NCBI GenBank assembly: GCA_964618405.1
Contig: CAZUAY010000014.1
Location: 1 to 25,349, forward strand
DNA length: 25,349 nucleotides
Source of the DNA: JBBQIY01 sp964618405
Lineage (GTDB): Bacteria; Verrucomicrobiota; Kiritimatiellia; RFP12; UBA3636
Reading direction: 5' to 3'
How positions within the stretch are numbered: the first letter of the stretch is position 1; every line of letters starts with the position of its first letter. The notes under the pieces are model-generated. The model saw only the letters and a program-made list of their open reading frames with translations. It did no database searches and was not told the DNA's origin. A program made the position numbers and the translations under genes. Positions 1 to 7,661 of the stretch are shown here, piece by piece.

Positions 1-413
1 GTCGTCCCGACAAGCCGTCTCTCCTCATGTTTCGAAACGATGCCGAAGAAAAACCTTTGTACCTCATCCTTCGAAAAACACAGAGATCAGCTTCGGCTAA
101 TTTTAAACAAACGGCTCGCTGGGACAGCTTCGCCCCACCCTGCTCCGCATAGAGAATAAGCGATTATTCGAATTAAAAGCGAGGCCCCAAACCAGCTTCT
201 TCACGACAGCCTCAATTGCGTACTCGTATCCATGGAAAGGAACTCGTACTCGTCACCTCATGAGAAGAGAAAATTGAAGTTGCCACGGAAAAGTAGGAAA
301 AACCTCAATTTAGTGAGGTCTGATCTTATGTGGAGATCTCTCTAATTCTAAACGCAAATCCCCGACGCCCATCTCGGGGGGGGGGACCCTGTCGGCACTT
401 TCGCAGGAGTAGT

Positions 414-441
414 ACTAGCGACTAGCCACTAGCTACTCGCG
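414..441. repeat. Four-copy heptanucleotide tandem repeat
   Basis: Four consecutive 7-base units are visible: ACTAGCG, ACTAGCC, ACTAGCT and ACTCGCG, followed by a partial ACT. The last base of the first three units varies and the fourth unit has one extra change. The array stops 4 bases before the perfect palindrome at 445-484. Short-period degenerate arrays like this usually arise by replication slippage; no function is evident. Confidence 0.75.
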
Positions 442-444
442 ACT

Positions 445-484
445 GTAATCGGTCAGGCACAGCCCCCTGTGCCTGACCGATTAC
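445..484. repeat. Perfect 18-bp palindrome with CCCC loop
   Basis: GTAATCGGTCAGGCACAG (445-462) is followed by CCCC and then its exact reverse complement (467-484). There is no T tract on either side, so it does not look like an intrinsic terminator. Its right end, CTGACCGATTAC (473-484), recurs at 13549-13560, again 20 bases before a -35 box. It could be a REP/MITE-like unit or a protein-binding or transcript-processing site. Confidence 0.85.
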
Positions 485-498
485 AAAATGAAATTTTG
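484..498. promoter_or_regulatory. Small inverted repeat next to the -35 box
   Basis: CAAAAT-GAA-ATTTTG is a perfect 6-bp inverted repeat ending 6 bases before the -35 element at 505. Its position would suit an operator or AT-rich upstream element. No regulator family is recognisable from it. Confidence 0.3.
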
Positions 499-504
499 AG
501 CACC

Positions 505-533
505 TTGCTTAGGTGTTTGCCGTGTGCTATAAT
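505..533 (+). promoter_or_regulatory. Sigma70-type promoter, TTGCTT-17-TATAAT
   Basis: The -35 TTGCTT (505-510) and consensus -10 TATAAT (528-533) are separated by 17 bases, and TGC directly before the -10 makes it an extended -10. The expected transcript start is near 540, which places the far-upstream start codon at 513 inside the promoter and supports translation from the ATG at 573. Confidence 0.7.
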
Positions 534-572
534 ATAGGGATTTACGTTAAGAGCATAGAAGGCAATTCAGAA

Positions 573-2863
573 ATGAGCGAGGATAAACAGGTTAGCCCGT
601 CTCTTCAAAACGGTTTCATGTTAGGGAATCAAGCGGTCCAGCATTTTATTGCAACGGAAGTGCTTGGGGATCGTTATGCTGTATTGTTCGGATCGACCAA
701 CCGTGTTTACGACGTGAATATTTCGTCTGGCGTAGAGGCACGCTGTAGGCTTGCCGATTATGAGGCGCTGCTTGCTAGAGTTTCTGCACTTCGGCATCCG
801 TGTTTAATCCCCTATTTTGCCTGTGGTGAGGATGACGGTGTTGTGTGGATACGGTCAGAGCATTCCGACGGGGTACCCGACTGGGTGATAACCTCAACAA
901 GCACCATCCCTGTCCGTCATGCAGACGACTCTCTAGATGCCGATGAACATGAAATTCGCTTTGCGACCTTGCGCACGTTGCTAGCGGCAACGAATGGCAA
1001 GCTCAGCAATGCAGATCGCAACACGATTATCGGAGATATTGCTGAGGCAATGGCCTATTTACATAGTAACGGACTCCCTATCGGGAACTTGTCTCCGGAG
1101 ACTGTTTTTCTCGATAAGACATTCCGCAATTCTGGTTTGATTGCACGCTTGCGCTTTTATGCAGGGCCGGAAGTCACAAGGCCGGAACAGATGGTTGATG
1201 ACTTGCGTCAGGCGGGCGACCTCCTTCTTTTGTTGCTTGCGGCGTCAGACAAAACAAAAAAGATAAAGCTTTATCAAGCACTTTTAGAGCTTGCCACCAC
1301 GTTAAAGACGTCGGGTGTGTTTGCGAGTGGCGCTGAATTCTATGGGGAACTTTGCGCAATTTTCGAAGATCATGGGGAGTTCCACAATCCGCGAACGGAG
1401 AAGCGTTCCCTAAGCGATGCTGCGGATGGTTCCGTTCTCGATCCGCTTGCCATTCCTCACAACAACACGACACCCGTGGCAGGGTCTGTACGCCGCCACC
1501 GATCTGGTCGCCACCGACATAAGGCCGGCAAGAAGTCCCATCGGTTCGATTCAAATTCTGCAACGGGCTCGATCATAGCGGCGGGCTTTCGCATCGGCTT
1601 GATGTTTGCTGGCATTGTGGGCGTGGGGCTTGCTGTGTACTTTGGCATGAAGCATATCGACAATCAACGTCGAGCCAATACGCTGATTACCTCGGCTCAG
1701 CGGTACTCGGCCATCTCAATCATTGAGGACGAATCGGAGAAGGTTGACATGGGCGCCTTCCCTGAAAGCGTTTTAAACTACACACCCGAACAGCTTAAGA
1801 TTGCTTCAGGGAAGGGCGATGCGGTTGCAACAGCCCGTCTTGCTATCCTCACGCTTGAAGAGAATCCCGCCGATCCTAATTTAAAAGTGGAGGCCGATGC
1901 CATTCTTGCTCCTTTGATGAGCAGGCTGGAAGTCGAAGCCTTGTCGAATCCCGTTTCCGCCTACTGGTATGGATATGTGCGTTTGCTAGGAATTTGCTCC
2001 GTCCCGGATTCGGTTGAGGCGATGTCGTATCTACGCCGTGCTCTTGAGAACGGTTATGCTGATGCTAGCATTCTGCTGGGCGACTGGCTGGCGAACCGCA
2101 ATCCGGAGGGGGATGTAGAGGATGACCGCCAGGCGATGCAGCGGTGGCGTTCCGCCTTTGGTGTTCCAGAGAAATGGACTCGTACGCAGATGGATGCCAT
2201 CACGCGCATTATCGCCTTTGTTCGGCAACAAAGAGGGTTTAAAAATGACGACGCAGAACTAGCCAAGCTTCTCACTCAAGCTGCTACGGAAGGGCATCTC
2301 GATGCCATGATGCTTGTCTCGGAGTTGCACGACAGTGGGAAGCTACTCGAAGAAAGCTCGTCAACCGCACTTTCGTGGCTAAGGCGAGTCACTTCGAATG
2401 GGGCAACGCCTGATGTGATGCGGGCAGAGGCACAGCGACGCATGGCTGGAATGTTTGCCGATGGTCGCGGAACCCCAGCATCGCTCAGCGCTGCTCGAAT
2501 CTGGTACGAACGTGCCGCTAAGCTCGGCAATAAAAAAGCGATGTTGACCTTGGCGGAATTCTGTGAAAGCGGAAAGGGTGCGGAAAACGGCAAGCGCAAC
2601 TATGAAGAGGGGCGTTACTGGCGAGACAAGGCCGCCTCGGTTATTGAACCGCCACAGGAACGTATTTTTCGTCTGCTACCGTCTTCGGCCCCGCAGGGTC
2701 GNNNNNNNNNNNNNNNNNNNNNNNNNNNNNNNNNNNNNNNNNNNNNNNNNNNNNNNNNNNNNNNNNNNNNNNNNNNNNNNNNNNNNNNNNNNNNNNNNNN
2801 NCCACGCTGGATACGCCGTCTGAACCTGCACCGAAAGAAGGTGAAGCTGAGACGCTTGACTAA
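573..2863 (+). CDS. Pseudokinase-like, single-pass membrane protein with Sel1/TPR repeats (crosses assembly gap)
   Basis: The N-terminal 240 or so residues resemble a Ser/Thr kinase fold. The segment MAYLHSNGLPIGNLSPETVF aligns with the catalytic loop, but the HRD/HGD aspartate is Asn and the later Asn is Thr. I see no glycine-rich loop and no DFG, so it is probably catalytically dead. A basic stretch (about 307-320) precedes one membrane helix (about 331-358). Beyond it are Sel1-type repeats to about residue 700, recognisable by A..WY..AA..G...A units. The ATG at 573 has AGAAGG 10 bases upstream and follows the promoter; an in-frame start at 513 would sit within the promoter. The 100 N at 2702-2801 break the gene. 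After the gap the most protein-like frame is TLDTPSEPAPKEGEAETLD with a stop at 2861-2863, not the frame that gives a basic tail ending at 2870. This would be a regulatory or scaffolding membrane protein; its partner is unknown. Confidence 0.7.
2702..2801. other. Assembly gap (100 N)
   Basis: Exactly 100 N, the usual placeholder for a gap of unknown size. The flanks encode proline/alanine-rich (PSSAPQG) and proline/glutamate-rich (PSEPAPKEGE) sequence, so a low-complexity C-terminal repeat may have broken the assembly. Confidence 0.97.
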
Positions 2864-2900
2864 ACCCTAACAAGCTCCCTATTGGAGCCGAGATAAGACT

Positions 2901-3545
2901 ATGATTGCTGCATACATTTTTGATTTAGACGGTACGCTCCTCGACACGGAAATTGCTTGGGTTGAAGCCACGGCTAATTACCTCTCATCTAAGGGGCATC
3001 CGGTGACGCATGATTTTTCAATGCAGGCGGTCTATGGTCGATCCTGGCACGATGTCTATGCCGACATTGTGACTGCGTTTCCAGATCTTAATATGGGGCT
3101 GGATCAGATGCAAGCCGAGATGGCGGATTTCTTTTATGCAATGCGCGATAAGGTTGATTCACGCATTCCCGGGTCGGTGGAATTGTTGAAACAACTTTCG
3201 AAAACTAAGCCTTGTTGCATTGTGTCGGGATCTCCACGTGAGCACATTGCAGAGGCTCTTGAAATCATGGATGCAGCCGAGAGCGTTTCCTTTTATTTTG
3301 GTGCGAGCGACTATCCGCATGGCAAACCTCACCCATCAGGCTTCCTGCTCGCAGCCGAGCGTTTGGGCGTGCTACCGGCGGAATGCGTTGTTTTCGAGGA
3401 TTCGTTCGTCGGCGTTACGGCTGGAAAAGCGGCGGGGATGAAGACCGTGGCACTGTCACGACCCGGCCACCCGCAACAGGATGTCGGCGCAGCGGATCTT
3501 ATTCTCTCCGATTTGTCACAATTTGACCCCAAGGTTTTCGACTAA
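2901..3545 (+). CDS. HAD-superfamily phosphatase, beta-phosphoglucomutase-like
   Basis: This 214-residue protein has the full HAD motif set: FDLDGT at 7-12 (nucleophile Asp8, acid/base Asp10), motif II Ser109 in SGSPREH, motif III Lys142 in HGKPHPSGF, and motif IV Glu166-Asp167 in VVFEDSFVGV. A helical cap lies between residues about 15 and 90, as in subfamily I (PgmB, Gph, YniC) enzymes. These dephosphorylate or isomerise small sugar phosphates in the cytosol; the substrate cannot be read from sequence. GGAG lies about 12 bases before the ATG. Its stop is one base from the miaA start, so the two are probably co-transcribed. Confidence 0.85.
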   Translation: MIAAYIFDLDGTLLDTEIAWVEATANYLSSKGHPVTHDFSMQAVYGRSWHDVYADIVTAFPDLNMGLDQMQAEMADFFYAMRDKVDSRIPGSVELLKQLSKTKPCCIVSGSPREHIAEALEIMDAAESVSFYFGASDYPHGKPHPSGFLLAAERLGVLPAECVVFEDSFVGVTAGKAAGMKTVALSRPGHPQQDVGAADLILSDLSQFDPKVFD

Positions 3546-3546
3546 C

Positions 3547-4530
3547 ATGGATCCTTGCCTCTCAACTTCTGACTCCTGTATTCGGACTCCTGCCTCCTGC
3601 GCTTGGATTCTTGTAGGACCGACGGCGACGGGTAAGACGGCGGTCTCGAATGAGCTGGCGCGGCGGTTGGGAGCTGATGTCCTGTCGGCAGATTCGATGC
3701 TGGTGTATCGTGGCATGGATATTGGTACAGCAAAGCCGACCGCCGCTGAGTGCACGGGGCTTGAGATGTACGGGATCGATGTTGTAAGCCCCGACGAACT
3801 GTTTAATGTCGGCATCTGGCTTGAGGCAGCTCGGGCGGGGTTTGAATCGGCAACGCGCAAGGGGCGAGACATTGTGGTAGCGGGCGGCACTGGGTTTTAT
3901 GTGAACGCCCTGTTGCGTGGCATCGATGCGCCTCCGGCGGAGGATCCCGCGCGGCGAAAGGAATTGGCGGCCCTCTTCGCGCGTGGGGGAGTCGAAGCAC
4001 TTCGGGCTTATGCCGAAGCGCTGTCGCCTGGTTCCGTCGCAACGCTGTCGGACGCGTCGAATCCGAGACGATTGATGCGGCTCATTGAAAAATTAAAGGC
4101 TGTCCCCGCGTCGGTTCCGCCAGCGGGCGGCGTGGTGTGTCGCGATCCTGTTGTGGCGGGGCTTCATGTAGAACCTGCGGTTTTAGAACGCCGGATTGCG
4201 GCGCGGGTTGCGAAAATGTTTGAGATGGGCTTGCTCGATGAAGTGGCGGGCTTACGAGCAAAATACCCAGGCTTTTCCGACACGGCAGGCAAGGGCATTG
4301 GGTATGCCGAAGCGATTGCCGTGTTGGATGGAGAATTGTCGCAAGCTGAGGCGGTCGGCCGCATGGTGGTGCGGACACGACAGTTGGCAAAACGCCAGCG
4401 TACTTGGTTCCGGCACCAGCTTCATGTAGAATGGGTCTCGGGACCTGTTGACGAAAGCGATGTCGCAAGAGCAGCGGATGATGTACTGGAGGTATGGAAA
4501 CGTAATGGAAAATCAACCGTGTCATGGTGA
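3547..4530 (+). CDS. miaA: tRNA dimethylallyltransferase
   Basis: MiaA transfers a dimethylallyl group from DMAPP to N6 of A37 in tRNAs that read UNN codons. The P-loop GPTATGKT (24-31), the DSMLVYRGMDIGTAKPT segment, GGTGFYVNALLRGI and the C-terminal TRQLAKRQRTWFR are all family hallmarks. From the ATG at 3547 it has 327 residues, close to the usual size of about 300. The frame is open upstream to 3481, but that part overlaps the HAD gene; the ATG at 3547 lies one base after that gene's stop. The first 20 residues are unusual: they are encoded by a GACTCCTG-type repeat and are Cys/Ser-rich, unlike the short basic lead normally found before the P-loop. Confidence 0.95.
   Translation: MDPCLSTSDSCIRTPASCAWILVGPTATGKTAVSNELARRLGADVLSADSMLVYRGMDIGTAKPTAAECTGLEMYGIDVVSPDELFNVGIWLEAARAGFESATRKGRDIVVAGGTGFYVNALLRGIDAPPAEDPARRKELAALFARGGVEALRAYAEALSPGSVATLSDASNPRRLMRLIEKLKAVPASVPPAGGVVCRDPVVAGLHVEPAVLERRIAARVAKMFEMGLLDEVAGLRAKYPGFSDTAGKGIGYAEAIAVLDGELSQAEAVGRMVVRTRQLAKRQRTWFRHQLHVEWVSGPVDESDVARAADDVLEVWKRNGKSTVSW
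3567..3599. repeat. GACTCCTG-type short repeat inside the miaA start region
   Basis: TTCTGACTCCTG (3567-3578) and TTCGGACTCCTG (3581-3592) match at 11 of 12 positions with a 14-base period, followed by CCTCCTG (3593-3599). CTGACTCCT recurs in the non-coding DNA before coaX (5346-5354). The repeat encodes part of the non-conserved N-terminus of MiaA. Confidence 0.5.
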
Positions 4531-5320
4531 AGACGCTGCCTTGGCTGGGCAGGTAAAAGAATCCGTGCGGGAGGCTGCGACGGCTAGTCCGCGCAAGCCA
4601 AACGTCACGCGCTCTCTCAAAGAGGATGTTTCGGAGAGCCAAATGCCGCGAGAAAAGATGATGCTCGTGGGGGCGAGCAGGATGACGGATGCTGAGCTTC
4701 TCGCCATTGTGCTCGGATCAGGATTTCAAGACCATAATGTGCTGAGCGTTGCGCATGCCTTGCTGAAGGATTACGATAGCTTTTCGCTGCTCGCGAAGGC
4801 GTCGATTGATGAGTTGAAGCGTTACGACGGCATTGGGAAGGTTAAGGCGATCCAAATTTCCGCCGTGTTGGAGATTGCTCGTCGCATGGTTGCCACGCAG
4901 CATGACAATAGCGAGCATTCGATGATGAATCATCCTGAGGCCGTTGTTGCGCGAGTGCTCGGGTACAAGATGAGCGAAGACAGCGAATCGTTTTTTGTGA
5001 TGCCCTTGGATAAGAAGTGCCGTCTGTGCGGTCAGATGACCGAGGTGACGCGCGGAACGCTCGATGCGTCGCTTGTGCATCCGCGTGAAGTTTTTAAGGT
5101 GGCGCTGCGTTGGTCAGCGGCGTCGATTCTCGTGGCACATAACCATCCCTCTGGCGATCCCGCGCCGTCGAAAGAAGACATTGATGTGACGCGCAAGCTT
5201 ATTGAGGCGGGGCGGACGCTTTCGATTCCGTTAACTGACCACATTATTGTTGGCGATGCGGCGCTCTTCCCACCTGGATTTCACAGCATTCGCCGGAGCG
5301 GCGTGGTGGCTTTCGATTGA
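4505..5320 (+). CDS. radC: RadC family JAB/MPN-domain protein
   Basis: The protein has 271 residues: an N-terminal helix-hairpin-helix-like region (about 90-130, with DELKRYDGIGKVKA) followed by the RadC JAMM metalloprotease-like domain. The zinc signature is complete: Glu195 in HPREVFK, then His212-x-His214 and Asp225 in HNHPSGDPAPSKED. RadC was named for DNA repair, but its molecular role is unsettled. The chosen ATG at 4505 has GGAGG at 4488-4492; the reading frame is also open back to 4448. The gene overlaps the 3' end of miaA by 26 bases, so translation is probably coupled. Confidence 0.92.
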   Translation: MENQPCHGEDAALAGQVKESVREAATASPRKPNVTRSLKEDVSESQMPREKMMLVGASRMTDAELLAIVLGSGFQDHNVLSVAHALLKDYDSFSLLAKASIDELKRYDGIGKVKAIQISAVLEIARRMVATQHDNSEHSMMNHPEAVVARVLGYKMSEDSESFFVMPLDKKCRLCGQMTEVTRGTLDASLVHPREVFKVALRWSAASILVAHNHPSGDPAPSKEDIDVTRKLIEAGRTLSIPLTDHIIVGDAALFPPGFHSIRRSGVVAFD

Positions 5321-5322
5321 GG

Positions 5323-5342
5323 CATAATAAGACATAATAAGA
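5323..5342. repeat. Two-copy 10-bp direct repeat
   Basis: CATAATAAGA occurs twice head to tail directly after the radC stop and ends 21 bases before the -35 box of the coaX promoter. It could be a binding site or slippage product; nothing else supports either. Confidence 0.5.
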
Positions 5343-5363
5343 CCGCTGACTCCTTTCAGTGCG

Positions 5364-5392
5364 TTGCGCCTGAAGTGCATTTGTGGTAGAAT
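5364..5392 (+). promoter_or_regulatory. Sigma70-type promoter for coaX, TTGCGC-17-TAGAAT
   Basis: TTGCGC (5364-5369) and TAGAAT (5387-5392) are spaced by 17 bases, with TGG immediately before the -10 (extended -10). The transcript would begin near 5399, leaving about 39 bases of leader containing GGAGG before the coaX ATG. Confidence 0.6.
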
Positions 5393-5437
5393 CCAACTCC
5401 AAAAGGAACGCGTGAGATCGCGCGGAGGTATTGTAAA

Positions 5438-6247
5438 ATGGCCTGTATCGTTATTGACGTTGGCAACACATCGACAAGCTTGGGCAGATGGGAGAATAAG
5501 GAAATTAGCTGTATTCAGGCCATCAACGGCGGCATTAAAGACCCCGCTACCGTCGAAGCAGCCTTGATGGCGGCTGGAGCAGACCGTGCCGATTCTGCAA
5601 TCATCGCGTCGGTCGTTCCGGCTGTTAATGAGACCTGGGTTTGGCTGATGAAGCGTTTGTTCAATCTCGATTTAAAAATTTTAACCTGTCGTACACCGAT
5701 GCCTGTTGGCATTGATTATCCGATGCCCGAGCAGATTGGGGCCGACCGTCTTGCCGATGCGGCGGGAGCCTACGTACGGCACGGCGCACCGGTGATTGTG
5801 GCCGATTTCGGTACGGCACTGACGTTCGACGTTGTTGATCAAGATGGGAACTACACGGGTGGTGTGATTGCTCCCGGACTTCCTCTCATGACGCATTACT
5901 TGCACGAGAAAACCGCTCAATTGCCCCTTGTCGATTTGCGAGGTGATTTTCCGCCGCGCGGCAACAGCACTGAGAACGCGATGAAGATCGGTGCGAAGCT
6001 AGGGCATCGTGGCATGGTTCGCGAAATCTCTGAATACATCAAAGCGTTTACAGGCCCTAACACCGTGCTCTGTGCCACGGGCGGCTATGCAGAGTGGGCG
6101 TTAGGGGGGCTTTCTATGGAATTTATTATCGAGCCGGATCTGACTCTTTTTGGTCTCGGCGTTATTCACGATTTCGGGGAAGTCATGAGAGAGGGAGTGG
6201 ATCGAGGACGAGGAGTCAATAGATATGAAAAAAATCGACAAAGTTAG
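5438..6247 (+). CDS. coaX: Type III pantothenate kinase
   Basis: CoaX phosphorylates pantothenate in the first committed step of coenzyme A synthesis. The 269-residue protein shows the ASKHA-fold hallmarks: DVGNT (7-11, phosphate loop), GADR (101-104, substrate and metal region), DFGTALTFDVV (from 123) and GGVIAPG (141-147). The length is normal for the family (about 250-270). GGAGG lies upstream of the ATG and a good promoter precedes it. Its 3' end overlaps the next gene by 23 bases. No other CoA gene is nearby. The type III enzyme is the form that needs a monovalent cation and is not feedback-inhibited by CoA in characterised members. Confidence 0.95.
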   Translation: MACIVIDVGNTSTSLGRWENKEISCIQAINGGIKDPATVEAALMAAGADRADSAIIASVVPAVNETWVWLMKRLFNLDLKILTCRTPMPVGIDYPMPEQIGADRLADAAGAYVRHGAPVIVADFGTALTFDVVDQDGNYTGGVIAPGLPLMTHYLHEKTAQLPLVDLRGDFPPRGNSTENAMKIGAKLGHRGMVREISEYIKAFTGPNTVLCATGGYAEWALGGLSMEFIIEPDLTLFGLGVIHDFGEVMREGVDRGRGVNRYEKNRQS

Positions 6248-7661
6248 CGACAACGTTAGCGACAAAGAAAATACACCTCAAAAATTCAGAAGCCTCAACA
6301 AGGAGGCGATGACGGAAGGCTGGTTCGAATTTCTGCGCTTCCCATCGGTGGGCACGGATCCTGCGCATTTAGAGGACTGTGATCATTGCGCGGCTTGGTT
6401 GACTCGCTGGCTTGAAACGCTTGGCTTTGAGGTAAGTTCACTTGGACCCGCTTCTGCGCCAAAGGTGCTGCTCGCCACGCGGCAGGGTGATGACGCTGCC
6501 ACACGCACGGTGATGCTCTATGGGCACTATGATGTACAGCCCGCCGATCCAGTTGATCTGTGGACTTCAGATCCCTGGGAGCCGACGGTTCGCGGCGATC
6601 GTGTTTACGCGCGTGGTGCTCAGGACAACAAGGGGCAGATCTGGTGGTCGATGCAGGCGATTCGTGCGTGTATTGAGACGAAGACGCCACTGCCGACCCT
6701 CAAGATCGTTCTCGAGGGTCAGGAGGAGTCGGGGTCGCCCGAATTGATCAAATTGGTTGAGTCGCGACCGGAACTTTTTAAGGCGGATGTGCTTATGGTT
6801 GCGGACACCGGGATGATGGATGACGGACGCCCCGCGATCACGATTGGCCTGCGTGGGGTTTCGATGCTCACGTATCGCCTTCATGGGCCTGATCATGATT
6901 TGCATTCGGGTAGCCATGGAGGTCTCGCGCCGAATCCAGCGATCGAACTGGCGAGAATCGTCGCAAGTTTGCATCACGCGGATGGCTCCATTGCTGTTGA
7001 GGGATTTATGGATGACGTGTTGGAGCCGACGGCGGCCGAAATTACTCTGGCGATGTCGGAACCTTTTGATGAGGCTGAGTACAAGCGCCAGACAGGTGTT
7101 GCGCCGATTGGAGGGCAGCGTGGCGTGGCACCGCAGATCCGCGGTCGCCTTGCGCCGACGTTGGAGGTGAACGGGTTTCACAGTGGCTATGCGGGAGAAG
7201 GTGGAAAGACGATCATTCCAGCTTACGCAGAAGTGAAACTCTCCATACGAACGGTTATGGGACAGATTCCAGAAAGATGTTTGGATGCGGTTAAGCGGCA
7301 TTTTGAACAGGGTGTTAAGCCAGGCATGCGCCTTGAGATTACCTATTACGAAAGCGGTGGTTCAGCTTTGCTTGTGCCCTACGATTCGGCGGCCGTGCTT
7401 CAGGCGCGTGCGATTCTCTCCAGGATGCATCCCAGAGGCTGTGCTGTGTGTTATGAAGGCGGCTCGATTCATATTATTGGTGCGTTGACGGAGGCGTCCG
7501 GTGGCGCAGCGATTTTGGCCGGGTTCGGAATGGGGCAGGATCGCATTCATTCACCGAACGAATCGTATTCGTTCCGGCAGTGTGAGATGTGTTTTGACTA
7601 TACGGCCACATTTTTAGCGGAATGTGGCGCGTCTTCAACAAGCGAAGAGGAAATCCGATGA
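6225..7661 (+). CDS. M20 family metallopeptidase (dipeptidase)
   Basis: This 478-residue protein matches the di-zinc M20 peptidases of the carnosinase/PepV-like group. The metal and catalytic residues are visible in order: His and Asp in GHYDVQPAD, Asp in ARGAQDNKGQ, the Glu-Glu pair in GQEESGS, Asp in VADTGMMD, and a C-terminal His in DRIHSPNES. A dimerisation (lid) domain lies in the middle. It is probably a cytosolic peptidase releasing amino acids from small peptides; the exact substrate is not predictable. It starts inside the end of coaX (23-base overlap), and its TGA shares bases with the holB ATG. The first 20 residues are polar, with the internal repeat DKVSDNVSDKE, and are probably disordered. 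Confidence 0.9.
   Translation: MKKIDKVSDNVSDKENTPQKFRSLNKEAMTEGWFEFLRFPSVGTDPAHLEDCDHCAAWLTRWLETLGFEVSSLGPASAPKVLLATRQGDDAATRTVMLYGHYDVQPADPVDLWTSDPWEPTVRGDRVYARGAQDNKGQIWWSMQAIRACIETKTPLPTLKIVLEGQEESGSPELIKLVESRPELFKADVLMVADTGMMDDGRPAITIGLRGVSMLTYRLHGPDHDLHSGSHGGLAPNPAIELARIVASLHHADGSIAVEGFMDDVLEPTAAEITLAMSEPFDEAEYKRQTGVAPIGGQRGVAPQIRGRLAPTLEVNGFHSGYAGEGGKTIIPAYAEVKLSIRTVMGQIPERCLDAVKRHFEQGVKPGMRLEITYYESGGSALLVPYDSAAVLQARAILSRMHPRGCAVCYEGGSIHIIGALTEASGGAAILAGFGMGQDRIHSPNESYSFRQCEMCFDYTATFLAECGASSTSEEEIR

Larger units (their letters stand above)
1..504. other. Upstream non-coding region with repeats; possible gene tail at its left edge
   Basis: No convincing complete gene lies here. Frame 3 is open from the window edge to a TAG at 150-152 (49 codons, beginning RPDKPSLLMFRNDAEEK). 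It could be the C-terminus of a gene entering from the left, but its last third looks non-coding and I cannot assign a family. A 37-codon ORF from the ATG near 232 has no ribosome site and is not credible. The rest holds CGTACTCGT twice (219-227 and 245-253), a small CCCCGA/TCGGGG hairpin (360-379), a run of ten G (376-385), a heptamer array and an 18-bp palindrome, the last two listed separately. Confidence 0.4.

Noticed and set aside
445..484. Intrinsic terminator
   Set aside because: The stem is perfect but neither strand has a T tract after it. The same holds for the hairpin at 13482-13538.
513..572. Upstream in-frame start for the pseudokinase gene
   Set aside because: These codons lie across the -10 box and the expected transcript start; the ATG at 573 has a ribosome site.
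4082..4642. 186-codon minus-strand ORF across the miaA-radC junction
   Set aside because: It is antisense to two well-identified genes and its composition is not protein-like.
6567..7301. 244-codon minus-strand ORF
   Set aside because: It lies wholly inside the M20 peptidase gene, which has clear catalytic motifs; the opposite frame shows no recognisable domain.
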